Shown piece after piece: positions 17,145 to 24,396 of a stretch of DNA of 64,000 nt. The notes beneath the pieces are model-generated. The model had not been told where the DNA came from, made no database searches, and saw nothing but the letters and a program-made list of their open reading frames with translations. The stretch covers positions 29,625 through 93,624 of the forward strand of contig NZ_QREV01000009.1 in NCBI RefSeq assembly GCF_003363715.1, written 5' to 3'. The stretch's first letter is position 1. Each line of letters starts with the position of its first letter. This stretch comes from Parabacteroides acidifaciens (GTDB lineage: Bacteria > Bacteroidota > Bacteroidia > Bacteroidales > Tannerellaceae). The translations under genes and the position numbers were made by a program.

Positions 17145-18680
17145 ATGAAGCAGCACCTTAAACCGATCATGTTTGTCGGAACTTGTTCCGATGCAGGTAA
17201 AAGCGTTATCAATGCAGCATTTTGCCGCATATTCAAACAAGACGGATATCATCCGGCTCCATTCAAGGCGCAGAACATGTCGCTGAACTCCTACTCCACT
17301 CCCGAAGGCGGAGAAATGGGGCGTGCCCAGGTCGTACAGGCGGAAGCCTCGGGGATCGCCCCGCATACGGATATGAATCCGGTGCTGCTGAAACCGACGA
17401 ACGATAAGAACTCGCAGGTCGTACTGAACGGACGTCCGGTCGGGAATATGTCGGCCAAGGACTATTTCGGAATGAAAAGCCAGAAGGAGAAACTGTTCGA
17501 AGAAGCAGTGAAAGCCTTCAAACGCCTGGAAAGCCGCTACAACCCGATCGTACTGGAAGGCGCCGGAAGCATTTCCGAACTGAACCTACGCGACCGCGAC
17601 ATCACCAATATGCGGATGGCCATGCAGACCGAAGCAGCCACTTTCCTCGTTGCCGACATAGACCGGGGCGGCGTTTTCGGCTCAGTCTATGGAACAATCG
17701 AACTGCTGAGACCGGAGGAACGAGCTTTGATGAAAGGTATTATCATCAACAAATTCCGGGGCGACTCTTTTCTGTTTGATGACGGCAGAAGGATAATCGA
17801 AGAGCTGACAGGCATCCCTGTGGTCGGTGTCATCCCCTGGTTTCGCGATATCAAGATCGAAGAAGAAGATTCGGTCGCCCTCGACATGAAGCACAACACA
17901 TACCGGGATGGAAAAATCAACGTGGCGATTATCCTGTTAAAACGGATGTCCAATTTCACTGATTTCGATGTGCTCGATATGGACCCTCGTTTCAACGCCT
18001 ATTACACGAACAACATCGACGAAATAGAAAAAGCCGACATCATCCTGCTACCCGGCTCCAAGAATACGCTTTCCGACCTGCAAAGCCTGCGGGCGAACGG
18101 CATAGCCGACGCAATCATACGCGCTCATAAAGCAGGCAAAAAGGTGATCGGAATCTGTGGAGGCTACCAGATGATGGGCGCACGGCTGGAAGACCCGGAC
18201 GGGATCGAAGGCTCTCTGCCGGCTGTCCCCGGATTGGGGTTATTGCCGCAATGTACGGTCATCGAACAAGAAAAAGTAACCCGGCAAAGCACATTCGCAT
18301 TCCTGCCCGGAAAACATATAGAGACACACGGTCACCACGTAGAGACGCACGGCCGTGCGTCTCTACAACAACATTGTCATGGCTATGAAATCCATATGGG
18401 ACGAACCGCCCTGCTCGGTGACGCACCCGAAAGCCCGGTGGCAATCCTCAGCGACGGACGGACGGATGGCTACTATCTGGACAATAGCTGTTGGGGCAGT
18501 TATATACATGGAATACTGGACAATCCGGAAGTACTGGACAACCTGGCCGAAGGTTTCGACAAGACAGCCGAAAGCGCACCATTCGATTATGCCGCCTTCA
18601 AGGAAGAACAATACGACAAGCTCGCTGCCTTAGTACGCGAACATGTCGATATGGAGTATATCTACCGGCAGTTACTTTAA
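17145..18680 (+). CDS. cobQ: Cobyric acid synthase, with an in-frame palindromic repeat insertion
   Basis: The 511-residue protein has an N-terminal dethiobiotin-synthetase-like ATPase (MFVGTCSDAGKS, NPVLLKPTND, VADIDRGGVFGSVYGT) and a C-terminal glutamine amidotransferase domain with the nucleophile Cys338 in IGICGGYQMMG and a late His in SYIHGILDN. It amidates four carboxyl groups of adenosylcobyrinic acid a,c-diamide in cobalamin synthesis. At about residues 390-410, just before the conserved GYEIHMGRT, the reading ETHGHHVETHGRASLQQ is encoded by a palindromic repeat (18339-18366) plus a partial copy before it. The frame is kept. No other cobalamin gene is in the window. Its end overlaps the convergent UpxY-like gene by 9 bp. 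Confidence 0.94.
   Translation: MKQHLKPIMFVGTCSDAGKSVINAAFCRIFKQDGYHPAPFKAQNMSLNSYSTPEGGEMGRAQVVQAEASGIAPHTDMNPVLLKPTNDKNSQVVLNGRPVGNMSAKDYFGMKSQKEKLFEEAVKAFKRLESRYNPIVLEGAGSISELNLRDRDITNMRMAMQTEAATFLVADIDRGGVFGSVYGTIELLRPEERALMKGIIINKFRGDSFLFDDGRRIIEELTGIPVVGVIPWFRDIKIEEEDSVALDMKHNTYRDGKINVAIILLKRMSNFTDFDVLDMDPRFNAYYTNNIDEIEKADIILLPGSKNTLSDLQSLRANGIADAIIRAHKAGKKVIGICGGYQMMGARLEDPDGIEGSLPAVPGLGLLPQCTVIEQEKVTRQSTFAFLPGKHIETHGHHVETHGRASLQQHCHGYEIHMGRTALLGDAPESPVAILSDGRTDGYYLDNSCWGSYIHGILDNPEVLDNLAEGFDKTAESAPFDYAAFKEEQYDKLAALVREHVDMEYIYRQLL
18339..18366. repeat. Perfect 28-bp palindrome inside cobQ
   Basis: GTAGAGACGCACGG is followed directly by its exact reverse complement. A degenerate half copy (TAGAGACACACGG) starts about 20 bp upstream. 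The design, GTAG plus a GC-rich core, resembles REP-like intergenic palindromes. Confidence 0.9.
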
Positions 18681-19166
18681 ACGGTCCACCCGGGCCACGT
18701 CATCCATTTTCACACAGACTGTGGCCCCCAACTGTTCAAGGTAAAGGAGCAGATGGTTCTTCTTGACCTTCTTCACCTTACCGGACACGTGCTTCATCGC
18801 CCCGCAAAGGATTTCCACCTCTTCGCCGGGACACAACGTATGGTTGGAGGCTTGCTCGAGAAACTCTTTTATGGCGTCGATCTCCCTTTGGCGCACGATG
18901 GCCGGTTTCCCGTTATAGTAGACAATACGGGCAACACCGTACACCCTGATCAAATTCCTTAACTCCGGATCGGTGCAACGTACGAACAAATAAGAATTGA
19001 ATAACGGGACCTCCACAATCTTGACGCGGTCCGACCAGACCCGGGGTGCACGATGAAGCGGAAGCCAGCACTCCACTCCCAACGCATCGATCCGTCCTTT
19101 CACCTGTTTTTCCGCACGCGGAGATGTATATAAAACATACCAATTAGTCTTATCTGCAACCTTCAT
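18672..19166 (-). CDS. UpxY-like NusG paralogue (specialised transcription antiterminator), orphan
   Basis: The 164-residue protein has the NusG N-terminal domain (NWYVLYTSPRAEKQVKGRIDALGVECWLP, VPLFNSYLFVRC, GVARIVYYNGKPAIV) and a C-terminal KOW domain (GEEVEILCGAMKHVSGKVKKVKKNHLLLYLEQLGATV). Such paralogues (UpxY in Bacteroides, RfaH-like in role) bind RNA polymerase and let it read through long polysaccharide operons. They normally are the first gene of the operon they serve. Here the next gene is convergent cobQ, so no operon follows. I chose the ATG at 19166 because the -7 box at 19195-19202 would place the upstream ATG (19274) outside the transcript. Confidence 0.82.
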   Translation of the reverse strand: MKVADKTNWYVLYTSPRAEKQVKGRIDALGVECWLPLHRAPRVWSDRVKIVEVPLFNSYLFVRCTDPELRNLIRVYGVARIVYYNGKPAIVRQREIDAIKEFLEQASNHTLCPGEEVEILCGAMKHVSGKVKKVKKNHLLLYLEQLGATVCVKMDDVARVDRLK

Positions 19167-19194
19167 GAACTCTTTTTTCTCTTTGATCCATATA

Positions 19195-19202
19195 CAAAGA
19201 TA
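19195..19202 (-). promoter_or_regulatory. Predicted -7 box for the UpxY-like gene
   Basis: The minus strand reads TATCTTTG, a full match to TAnnTTTG, 28 bp before the chosen start. It sits back to back with the histidine kinase promoter. Confidence 0.6.
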
Positions 19203-19243
19203 CAATAAATCCCCGACATAAGAATATATCCTCCAAATTCGCT

Positions 19244-19271
19244 TGAATCTCAATAAATATCTATAAATTTG
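19244..19271 (+). promoter_or_regulatory. Predicted promoter of the histidine kinase gene
   Basis: TTG (19244-19246) and TAAATTTG (19264-19271) are 17 bp apart, slightly short of the 19-bp ideal. The ATG is at 19301. Confidence 0.5.
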
Positions 19272-19300
19272 CATTAATCAATGAATATGTCTGTTTCAAA

Positions 19301-21397
19301 ATGAATACATACGAATACACACGAGAAGATCTGATAGAAGAAAACATCAGCTCCAGCAAAGTCTTGGTCAATACAATCGCATTGCGGAGAACGATCTCGG
19401 ATGTCCTTACCCTTTTGCTTAGCGCCAATGACAATGCAGCCATTGACAACGCCTTATTATCCATTCTACGTTTTTTTGAAGTAGAGCGCGTATATATCGG
19501 TATTTTTGACGAAACCTGTTCCGTTGTCGACTTCACCCACGAAGTCACGTCCGACGGAATAATCTCCATGCGGGAAGATATTTTGCGGCAATTGACCGAC
19601 GAGGATATTCCCTGGTGGATCGAACAAATTAAAACAGGAAAAGATATCATAATTTTCGATACGGCAAAAATGCCGGAAGAAGCGGCCACCGAACAACATA
19701 TGTTGAAGCTGCAAGAAGTTCTTTCCCTTTTGGCATTACCGGTTTCCAGCGCAGGTAAAATCTGTGGATTCATCGGTCTGGACTCTGTCCGCCGGCACCG
19801 TACCTGGAATGCCCTCGACATTGAAAACCTGCGAATATTGGCAGATATCGTATCTATTGCCATTGAACGGGAACACGACAAGCATGTCATGGAACACTCG
19901 GCAAACCTGATGCTGAAGAGCGAAGTCAAATTCCGTATCATCTTCGAAAAGTTGCCCTGGGGAGTCGAACTGTATGATGCCGACGGCACCATGCTCGACC
20001 TGAATGATGCCGATTTGGAGATATTCGGAACGACACGCGAAAATGTGATCGGCGTCAATATGTTCCGGAATCCGAACATCCCGGAATGGGTCAATCAGAA
20101 ACTGAAAAAGGGAGAAGACGTGACCTTCACGCTGGACTACAACTTCCATATTGTCAGAGAAGAGGGATATTACTCCACATCCATCGAAGATGAAACCAAG
20201 CATCTGCTGGTGAAAGGTGTCGCCTTAAAAGACATCCAAAACAAGATATTCGGATACCTGTATATCGTTTTCGACAACTCGGAGGACCACCATAAAACAG
20301 AACAGATCGAATACAACCTGATAAAACTGAGAACTGCCGTCGACACCGGCGAATCTTTCATCTGGGAATATGACACAGCCAAACAAACCTTTTCAGTGGA
20401 TTTAAGCCTGAATAAAAATATAGACAAAAATCCAGCCCTTTCCTATCTGAAAAAGCATCAGCCCAGAACCCTGGAAGATTTTATCAGCACGCTTCATCCG
20501 GACGACGTAGACAAGATTTACAACCGGAAGCTCAAGCGTTTGATGAACGGAGAGATAGACAACTATATAGCCATCTACCGACGTATCTTGGGCGGAAAAC
20601 AGTTCTGGTTCAACTCCAATGTCCGCTCCTACAAATTTAATGAAGACGGCACACCCAGCAAAATCATCAGCTACACCTCCAACATCACCGAACAGCGTGA
20701 AAAGGAAAACGAACTGATTCGCGTCAAGGAAGCCGACAAACTGAAATCGGCTTTTCTTGCCAATATGAGTCATGAGATCCGCACACCGCTGAACGCCATT
20801 GTCGGCTTTTCCGATATCGTAGCAGAGACATCGGACGAAGAAGAACGAAAAGAATACTTGGAAATCATCCATAAGAACAACGATCTGCTTCTCCACCTGA
20901 TAGACGATATCCTGGATTTTTCCAGAATAGAATCGGGCACATTCGACTACCATATTACCGAAACGGATATCAAAGAAATCTGCGGGGAGGTATTCTTAGC
21001 AAGCTCGCTGAAGATGAAACCGGGTGTAACGTTGGTATTCGATAAGGACCTGCCTTCCATCCGTTTGAAAACCGATCCCCAGCGCATCATGCAGGTTGTG
21101 TCGAACTTCGTCAACAACGCCATCAAATTCACCGAAGAAGGAAGCATCACAATCTCTTATAAAAAAGAGGGGAACAACCTGCGCGTAAGCGTACAGGATA
21201 CAGGTATCGGCATTTCCGAAAAAGACCGCTCCCGCATATTCGAGCGTTTCATTAAAATAAACGAATTCAAACAGGGAACCGGCTTAGGCCTCACAATCAG
21301 CAAAACAATCATCGAAAATCTGCAAGGCACAATCGGGGTAGATTCGGTTCAAGGCTCGGGCTCCACTTTCTGGTTCAGCTTGCCACTTACTTTTTGA
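19301..21397 (+). CDS. Sensor histidine kinase with GAF and two PAS domains
   Basis: The 698-residue protein has no membrane segment and no signal peptide, so it should be cytosolic. Domains in order: GAF (about 40-190), PAS (about 210-320, FEKLPWGVELYDADGTMLDLND), PAS_3-like (about 340-465, ..FISTLHPDDVDKIYNR..), HisKA with phosphoacceptor His491 in ANMSHEIRTPLNAIVGFSD, and HATPase_c with the N box NFVNNAIKFTEEGS, G1 DTGIGISEKDRSRIFERF and G2 GTGLGLTISKTI. There is no receiver domain and no adjacent response regulator, so its partner is elsewhere. The signal is probably a small cytosolic ligand or redox cue, by inference from GAF/PAS. Confidence 0.93.
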   Translation: MNTYEYTREDLIEENISSSKVLVNTIALRRTISDVLTLLLSANDNAAIDNALLSILRFFEVERVYIGIFDETCSVVDFTHEVTSDGIISMREDILRQLTDEDIPWWIEQIKTGKDIIIFDTAKMPEEAATEQHMLKLQEVLSLLALPVSSAGKICGFIGLDSVRRHRTWNALDIENLRILADIVSIAIEREHDKHVMEHSANLMLKSEVKFRIIFEKLPWGVELYDADGTMLDLNDADLEIFGTTRENVIGVNMFRNPNIPEWVNQKLKKGEDVTFTLDYNFHIVREEGYYSTSIEDETKHLLVKGVALKDIQNKIFGYLYIVFDNSEDHHKTEQIEYNLIKLRTAVDTGESFIWEYDTAKQTFSVDLSLNKNIDKNPALSYLKKHQPRTLEDFISTLHPDDVDKIYNRKLKRLMNGEIDNYIAIYRRILGGKQFWFNSNVRSYKFNEDGTPSKIISYTSNITEQREKENELIRVKEADKLKSAFLANMSHEIRTPLNAIVGFSDIVAETSDEEERKEYLEIIHKNNDLLLHLIDDILDFSRIESGTFDYHITETDIKEICGEVFLASSLKMKPGVTLVFDKDLPSIRLKTDPQRIMQVVSNFVNNAIKFTEEGSITISYKKEGNNLRVSVQDTGIGISEKDRSRIFERFIKINEFKQGTGLGLTISKTIIENLQGTIGVDSVQGSGSTFWFSLPLTF

Positions 21398-21415
21398 ACC
21401 AAACAGACCTCGTAG

Positions 21416-21435
21416 GGGCGGTTCGCGAACCGCCC
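21416..21435. repeat. GC-rich 20-bp palindrome after the kinase gene
   Basis: GGGCGGTTCG is followed by its reverse complement CGAACCGCCC, starting 18 bp after the kinase stop codon. It could form a strong hairpin in the kinase mRNA tail, and it abuts repeat copy 2. Confidence 0.8.
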
Positions 21436-21985
21436 TGCAAATTTTAAAAATAGACAATAACCCCCTGTTTCGACTATTTTTCTATTTCGTCCGAAATCTT
21501 GATCGATTTTGGATTGACTCTTTTTGCGGTTCAAGCTCCCCTTTCTGACAATAGGAAAAACGAGGTGCGCAGCCTGTTTCGAAAAGCATTCTTTTTGATT
21601 GACAGAAAGCATAAATGCCGTCAAAGTGATAAACCTTAACTCCCGGAGAATCGAATATTTGCGGACGAAGGTGGACGGCGTCCCAAATATCCCAAGGAAA
21701 TTTTGGAGGCTTGTTGCGATGAGGTGCGCAGAAAATTGCCTTGAAGTAACGCTTCATCGCTCTGAAGGTTGACTTCGTGCTATATGAAGTCAACCTTCAG
21801 AGCAACAATGTTCCGGGTCAGAGCGATAAAGTCCCTCTTCATGGCGATAAGGTGCCGGAACATAGGAAAAAGCCCCTTTTTGACGGCTGAAAAGTGGGTT
21901 GACGTTTGTTTTGTTTCGGATGTTTTTTTACCCTGAAAAATACGTTTTTTACAATAAGCCCCATGCCGCAGGAGGTTCAAAACTT
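21434..21985 (+). repeat. Dispersed repeat, copy 2 (right terminus intact)
   Basis: This copy aligns to 3672-4198 over nearly its full length. Its right end, GCAGGAGGTTCAAAACTT (21968-21985), is the exact reverse complement of the left end of copy 1, while its own left end has been replaced by a GC-rich palindrome. The joint picture is an element of about 560 bp with 18-bp terminal inverted repeats. Confidence 0.85.
21759..21803. repeat. Perfect 18-bp inverted repeat within repeat copy 2
   Basis: GCTCTGAAGGTTGACTTC (21759-21776) and its exact complement (21786-21803) flank a 9-nt loop. Copy 1 has the same hairpin with several mismatches in the right arm. No T run follows. Confidence 0.85.
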
Positions 21986-22027
21986 GCCAAATTTGAGGAT
22001 AACTCGGACAGTCCTATCATATAAAAT

Positions 22028-22063
22028 AAAAGCCTGAAGTCGCAAAAGCGCGGCTCCAGGCTT
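22028..22063 (-). terminator. Terminator of the GH92 transcript
   Basis: On the minus strand AAGCCTGGAGCCGC pairs with GCGACTTCAGGCTT (outer 7 bp perfect) and is followed by TTATTTTAT, 30 bp past the stop at 22093. Confidence 0.75.
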
Positions 22064-22092
22064 CTTATCAGGTTGTATAATCTTTTTACTTA

Positions 22093-24393
22093 TTATTCAG
22101 GCATCGGGGCGGCTGAAGGCGGCGGGGTTGCGAGGCCCCATTCCTTATTCGCTTTCGGACCCATTTTCACATTCAGGATACCGCCGGATGCAATCTGGCT
22201 GTGGTCGAACCACGGCTGGTTCAACGTTGCGCCGTTCAAGGAGGCAGACTGTATATATTTGTTTTTGCCGGAAGCACCGTCTGCTACGATCTCGAATACA
22301 TTGCCGTTACCCAGGTCGATCTTCACGCTCGTAAAGACAGGGCTGCCGACATTATAGGTGGGCGATCCCGGAGTAACCGGATAGAATCCCATCATACTGA
22401 ACACGACGAATGCAGACATTCCGCCACCGTCTTCATCACCCGGAACACCCATCAGGTCGTTGCGGAACCATTGATCCAGCAACACGCGGATGCGTTTCTG
22501 TGTCTTCCAGGGCTGTCCGGCATAATTATACAGATACGGGATATGAAGGCTCGGCTCGTTTGCCATTGAAAACATGCCGACATTACCGGTATGATCCGGC
22601 AGGAAGGAATAGAATTGCCATTTGGACATACCTAACGGCGTGTCGAACATCGAGTCGAGATCGGCTGTAAAGGCTTCGTTGCCACCGACAAGCGAAACCA
22701 GGTCGCCGATGTTATGCTGCACGTCCCAACGATAGACATAACCGTTATTTTCGTCATAATAATCGCGTGCACCCAGGCCTCCGGAATAACGATAGTCCAC
22801 GCCTTCGATAAACTTGCCGTCTTTATCCTTCGGATGGAAGAAACGGGTGGCAGGGTTAAAGAGGTTCCGGTAGTTGTAGGACTGGCGGAGGTAATAGTCT
22901 GCCTCATCTTTCTTGCCCAACTCGGCGGCGATCTGCGACAGACACCACTGATCGTAGGCCGTACCCAACGTAACGGCTACCGGCTGACGTTTTTCCCAAG
23001 GAGAGACATTTGCGACTGTTTCCTTTTCTCCGGGTTTCAAAGCCGGGATATAACCATGTTCGCGGTAGAACTCGTCCAACCAGCCGGACGGAGCGCCGGA
23101 CCAGGGGATCAGCGTCTTTTCTTCGATACCGGCTTTGGCAGCCTGATACGCTTTTTCCAGATCGAAACCGCGCACGCCTTTCCGCCAGGCGTCGATGACA
23201 GTTGCCACGGCATGGTTGGAGTTCATGCGGCGTGAATCGCCTGTCACTTCCGGGAAAGTAGGCATCCAGTTCGTTCCCATCTGCTGGGCCATCAGCAGGT
23301 ATGAGTTGATAATATCCGTCTCACGCTCGTTGTCGATCAGGATACGGAGCGGATGAGTCGCCCGGTAAGTATCCCAAATCCAGTCGTCGGTATAAAACGA
23401 ATGGCCGCCGTCTTCGTGTATCTTTCCGTCGAAAGCGCTGTAATACTTTCCGTCTTCGCTCAGGTTGACCGGACGTTCATAGCAACGGTACAAAGAGGTA
23501 TAAAAGACAGTCTTGTCGTTCTCTGTTCCTCCCGTCACCTGGATTTTACCTAACGCATCGTTCCAGTCGTTACGGCCGATCTCGGCAATCGCATTCACAT
23601 CATAAGAAGCGATCTCGCGTGCCAGGTTCTTTTTTGCCTGCTCGGCGCTGATGAACGAGATGCCATAGCGAACGCCAACCTCTTTCTGTTTACCGTAAGA
23701 CAGAACCAGGGCTGCGTTACGGCCTTCGGCTGAAGATTCGCCGTACTTCACTGTTCCGTCTGCCAGGACACCGCATTTCTCAGGTGTCTTATCTGTTTCG
23801 GCATACAGGTAAACCTTTGTTTTCTTATCCACATACTGGAAACCGCTGACGGCATTTCCCTCCCATTTCAACTCTCCGTTGCGGCTATTGAAAACCAAAT
23901 AGGCCGGAGCGTCTTTCTCGAATGTGAGGCTGTAAACCGCACTCTGGTGGGAAGGTGCAAAGTCCACATCGATATTAGCATCGTCCAGGTAGACCTGATA
24001 GCGGTAAGGCACGATCTTTTCCTGGTCGTAGCTATATTCGATGACCGGCTTCAAGCCGTTCTCCGTCCCCTGATAAGGGCTCAGGTTGAAAGCCGAACTT
24101 CCGCGGTGGCTGGTCACGATAAGCGGCAGTCCGCTCAATTTATCACCCGTAAAATCTCCCCGTTCGGGATAGACACGCATCATGCTGTTAGGCAGATGAA
24201 CAGTCGGATAGGTCGGGACCAGCAAGTGGCTGATGTTTCCCATATAGGGATTGACATATTCCACCGGGCCTTTCTCCATGCCGTCTGCCACAGCTTGTTT
24301 CCCTTTGACATAATACTTGTTGAATACCAACACCAAGGCAACCCCTACCAGGATGCCGAATAAAAACTTACCAATTTTTTGTAATCGCTCCAT
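22093..24393 (-). CDS. GH92 alpha-mannosidase, divergent, membrane-anchored
   Basis: The 766-residue protein has an N-terminal hydrophobic anchor (about residues 7-25) without a clear cleavage site, then the GH92 start VEYVNPYMGN. Landmarks are YTDDWIWDTYRATHPL, a candidate acid Glu in ENNGYVYRWDVQHN (the usual motif is EGN.W.Y.W), NEPSLHIPYLYNYAGQPW, and the catalytic-base region GDEDGGGMSAFVVFSMMGFYPV. GH92 enzymes are Ca2+-dependent exo-alpha-mannosidases. The linkage specificity cannot be read safely: several subsite motifs differ from the second GH92 next to it. Only 3 bp separate it from that gene, so they are co-transcribed. It probably trims mannan or high-mannose N-glycans in the periplasm or at the membrane. 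Confidence 0.88.
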   Translation of the reverse strand: MERLQKIGKFLFGILVGVALVLVFNKYYVKGKQAVADGMEKGPVEYVNPYMGNISHLLVPTYPTVHLPNSMMRVYPERGDFTGDKLSGLPLIVTSHRGSSAFNLSPYQGTENGLKPVIEYSYDQEKIVPYRYQVYLDDANIDVDFAPSHQSAVYSLTFEKDAPAYLVFNSRNGELKWEGNAVSGFQYVDKKTKVYLYAETDKTPEKCGVLADGTVKYGESSAEGRNAALVLSYGKQKEVGVRYGISFISAEQAKKNLAREIASYDVNAIAEIGRNDWNDALGKIQVTGGTENDKTVFYTSLYRCYERPVNLSEDGKYYSAFDGKIHEDGGHSFYTDDWIWDTYRATHPLRILIDNERETDIINSYLLMAQQMGTNWMPTFPEVTGDSRRMNSNHAVATVIDAWRKGVRGFDLEKAYQAAKAGIEEKTLIPWSGAPSGWLDEFYREHGYIPALKPGEKETVANVSPWEKRQPVAVTLGTAYDQWCLSQIAAELGKKDEADYYLRQSYNYRNLFNPATRFFHPKDKDGKFIEGVDYRYSGGLGARDYYDENNGYVYRWDVQHNIGDLVSLVGGNEAFTADLDSMFDTPLGMSKWQFYSFLPDHTGNVGMFSMANEPSLHIPYLYNYAGQPWKTQKRIRVLLDQWFRNDLMGVPGDEDGGGMSAFVVFSMMGFYPVTPGSPTYNVGSPVFTSVKIDLGNGNVFEIVADGASGKNKYIQSASLNGATLNQPWFDHSQIASGGILNVKMGPKANKEWGLATPPPSAAPMPE

Positions 24394-24396
24394 CGT

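Larger units (their letters stand above)
21398..22092. other. 695-bp gene-free stretch between histidine kinase and PUL
   Basis: Contains a GC-rich palindrome (21416-21435), repeat copy 2 (21434-21985) with a perfect 18-bp hairpin (21759-21803), and the minus-strand terminator of the PUL (22028-22063). I see no gene. Confidence 0.75.

Noticed and set aside
22093..24393. First thought that the first GH92 lost its catalytic acid because TLEYA reads TLGTA
   Set aside because: Counting from the GDED base motif places the catalytic acid in the EGN.W.Y motif, which retains Glu (ENNGYVYRW), so the residue is present.
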